From positions 1-6,155 of the forward strand of contig MGFD01000013.1 of NCBI GenBank assembly GCA_001791715.1: DNA of 6,155 nucleotides, given 5' to 3'. Every line of letters begins with the position of its first letter. The first letter of the stretch is position 1. Origin of the DNA: Candidatus Uhrbacteria bacterium RIFOXYB2_FULL_45_11 (lineage in GTDB: Bacteria; Patescibacteriota; Patescibacteriia; UBA9934; GWF2-40-263). Below, one piece after another: positions 5,589 through 6,155 of this stretch. The translations under genes were made by a program, and so were the position numbers. The notes under the pieces were generated by a model, which saw nothing but the letters and a program-made list of their open reading frames with translations, ran no database searches and was not told the origin of the DNA.

Positions 5589-5644
5589 GCGGCGAAAATA
5601 CGGTTTTCATCCGTGAGCGTTTTTAAATTGGAGCGAAAAGACAT
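5585..5644 (-). pseudogene. Out-of-frame N-terminal piece of the cupin gene
   Basis: ATG at 5644 opens a 19-codon frame, MSFRSNLKTLTDENRIFAA, ending at TGA 5587-5585. The cupin frame just upstream of its GTG reads KPYFRRVIFTGKKSQ after a stop. Adding a single base between 5601 and 5600 joins them as NLKTLTDENRYFRRVIFTGKKSQLVVM, which is what family members look like at this end (as I recall, LTEENENFRRVLYTxKHSQLVLM). This points to a one-base deletion or an assembly error. No X-XXY-YYZ slippery site is in the right phase, so programmed frameshifting is unlikely. Confidence 0.6.
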
Positions 5645-5659
5645 AGATTAAAGTAAATG

Positions 5660-5688
5660 ATTAAAGGTTCTTTGTAAAAAGGGGTCAG
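5660..5688 (-). promoter_or_regulatory. Candidate promoter of the cupin gene, -35 supplied by the palindrome
   Basis: On the minus strand CTGACC (5688-5683, 4 of 6 matches to TTGACA) is followed after 17 nt by TTTAAT (5665-5660, 5 of 6 matches to TATAAT). The predicted start is near 5653, about 9 nt before ATG at 5644. The -35 lies in one arm of the 52-bp palindrome. No Shine-Dalgarno is seen. Confidence 0.35.
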
Positions 5689-5729
5689 GTCCGGAATTCG
5701 GCATGCCGAATTCCGGACCTGACCCCTTT
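5678..5729. repeat. 52-bp perfect palindrome, probable mobile repeat and bidirectional terminator
   Basis: Two exactly complementary 26-nt arms meet at GCA|TGC (5703/5704) with no spacer or mismatch. Each outer end reads AAAGGGGTCAGGTCCGG. On the minus strand the hairpin is followed by CCCCTTTTTAC; on the plus strand by CCCCTTTATTTTTTTT. It could therefore stop transcription from both sides and would end the copper ATPase transcript, since the stop codon is 9 nt before it. I recall GGGGTCAGGTC ends on REP-like repeats linked to Y1 (IS200-like/RAYT) transposases, which makes a mobilised repeat plausible; no transposase is in the window. Confidence 0.85.
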
Positions 5730-5738
5730 ATTTTTTTT

Positions 5739-6155
5739 CTAAAGTTTCTTTCCCTTCAACCGAAGCGAATTCCCTACCACACTCACGCTCGAGAACGCCA
5801 TGGCGGCGCCGGCGAAGATTGGGTTCAAGAGTAGGCCAAAAAATGGATAGAACAATCCGGCCGCAAGCGGAATTCCAACAACATTATAAAAGAATGCCCA
5901 GAACAAATTTTGTTTGATGCCACGCATGGTGATCTCAGACAAACGAATCGCTTTCACAAGCTTCGAAAGATCCCCACCGAGAAGCGTGATTCCTGCAGAC
6001 TCGATCGCAACATCCGTTCCAGTCCCCATCGCAATCCCAACATCGGCTTGTGCAAGCGCAGGCGCATCATTGATCCCATCGCCCGCCATCGCAACGATCT
6101 TGCCTTGTGATTGGAGCTCTTTGATCTTGGTAAGTTTATCGGCTGGCATGACTTC
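5739..6155 (-). CDS. copA: Copper-translocating P1B-type ATPase, C-terminal part (runs off right edge)
   Basis: The frame is open to the window edge and gives the last 138 residues, beginning EVMPADK; the ATG at 6149 is internal, not the start. MPADKLTKIKELQSQGKIVAMAGDGINDAPAL (3-34) is the hinge of the phosphorylation domain with the GDGINDAPAL motif that helps coordinate Mg2+. GIAMGTGTDVAIESAGITLL follows. Two terminal membrane helices come next: QNLFWAFFYNVVGIPLAAGLFY (82-103) with the Tyr90-Asn91 pair, and a helix with MAFSS (119-123). Tyr-Asn and Met-Ser-Ser in these helices are the Cu+ site residues of the P1B-1 subgroup, so the protein should export Cu+ (or Ag+) across the inner membrane using ATP. 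The lysine-rich end LRLKGKKL is cytoplasmic. The metal-binding N-terminus and DKTGT site lie outside the window. Confidence 0.92.
   Translation of the reverse strand, partial: EVMPADKLTKIKELQSQGKIVAMAGDGINDAPALAQADVGIAMGTGTDVAIESAGITLLGGDLSKLVKAIRLSEITMRGIKQNLFWAFFYNVVGIPLAAGLFYPFFGLLLNPIFAGAAMAFSSVSVVGNSLRLKGKKL

Noticed and set aside
5608..5610. ATG at 5610 as the start of the cupin gene
   Set aside because: It opens a different frame (MKTVFSPRDFYGKK) that does not enter the cupin sequence.
5595..5615. Programmed -1 frameshifting as the explanation of the split cupin gene
   Set aside because: No heptamer of the X-XXY-YYZ form is in phase before the stop, and no stimulating structure follows. 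A one-base loss or assembly error explains it more simply.
5678..5729. The 52-bp palindrome as a cloning linker, because it contains GAATTC and GCATGC sites
   Set aside because: These hexamers are by-products of the palindrome. The outer arms (GGGGTCAGGTCC) are not linker sequence, and both flanks continue into natural genes and T-runs.
6147..6149. ATG at 6149 as the start of the copper ATPase gene
   Set aside because: The frame stays open to the window edge, and the residues are the interior of a P-type ATPase just before the GDGIND motif.

Overview
The window is 6,155 bases from a compact bacterial chromosome in which every recognisable gene lies on the minus strand. Gaps are short and packed with palindromes and terminators. 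I infer an uncultivated, reduced-genome bacterium of the Patescibacteria/CPR type. The grounds are tiny intergenic gaps, near-leaderless promoters, a protein-coding palindromic repeat, purine salvage genes and a divergent OPRT-like protein. There is no rRNA or ribosomal protein gene here to confirm it, so lineage confidence is only moderate.

In the direction of transcription (high to low coordinates): (1) the C-terminal 138 residues of a Cu+-type P1B ATPase, running off the right edge; (2) a perfect 52-bp palindrome that looks like a bidirectional terminator and a mobile repeat; (3) a small cupin gene whose N-terminal codons sit in another frame, so it is frameshifted or starts internally; (4) a strong hairpin terminator; (5) a 596-aa ABC-F ATPase with a palindromic element inserted in frame near its C-terminus, then a divergent orotate phosphoribosyltransferase-like gene with a clear Shine-Dalgarno; (6) a terminator, then a 107-bp nested palindrome built from TACAGAT units; (7) an RluF-like 23S rRNA pseudouridine synthase and, 8 nt later, a CBS-containing IMPDH/GMPR-family enzyme of the GuaB1 type, ended by a terminator that overlaps its stop codon; (8) the first 54 codons of a probable purine nucleoside phosphorylase, running off the left edge.

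Functionally, the left part suggests purine nucleotide interconversion and salvage (GuaB1-type enzyme plus nucleoside phosphorylase). The middle holds translation-related genes (ABC-F, RluF) around a PRPP-dependent-type enzyme whose PRPP motif is degraded. The right end is copper export. I see no obvious defence system, phage or CRISPR array. The most notable material is non-coding or cryptic: three unrelated palindromic repeat types, one of them translated inside ABC-F; two near-leaderless promoters of the same architecture; and a one-base lesion at the start of the cupin gene.
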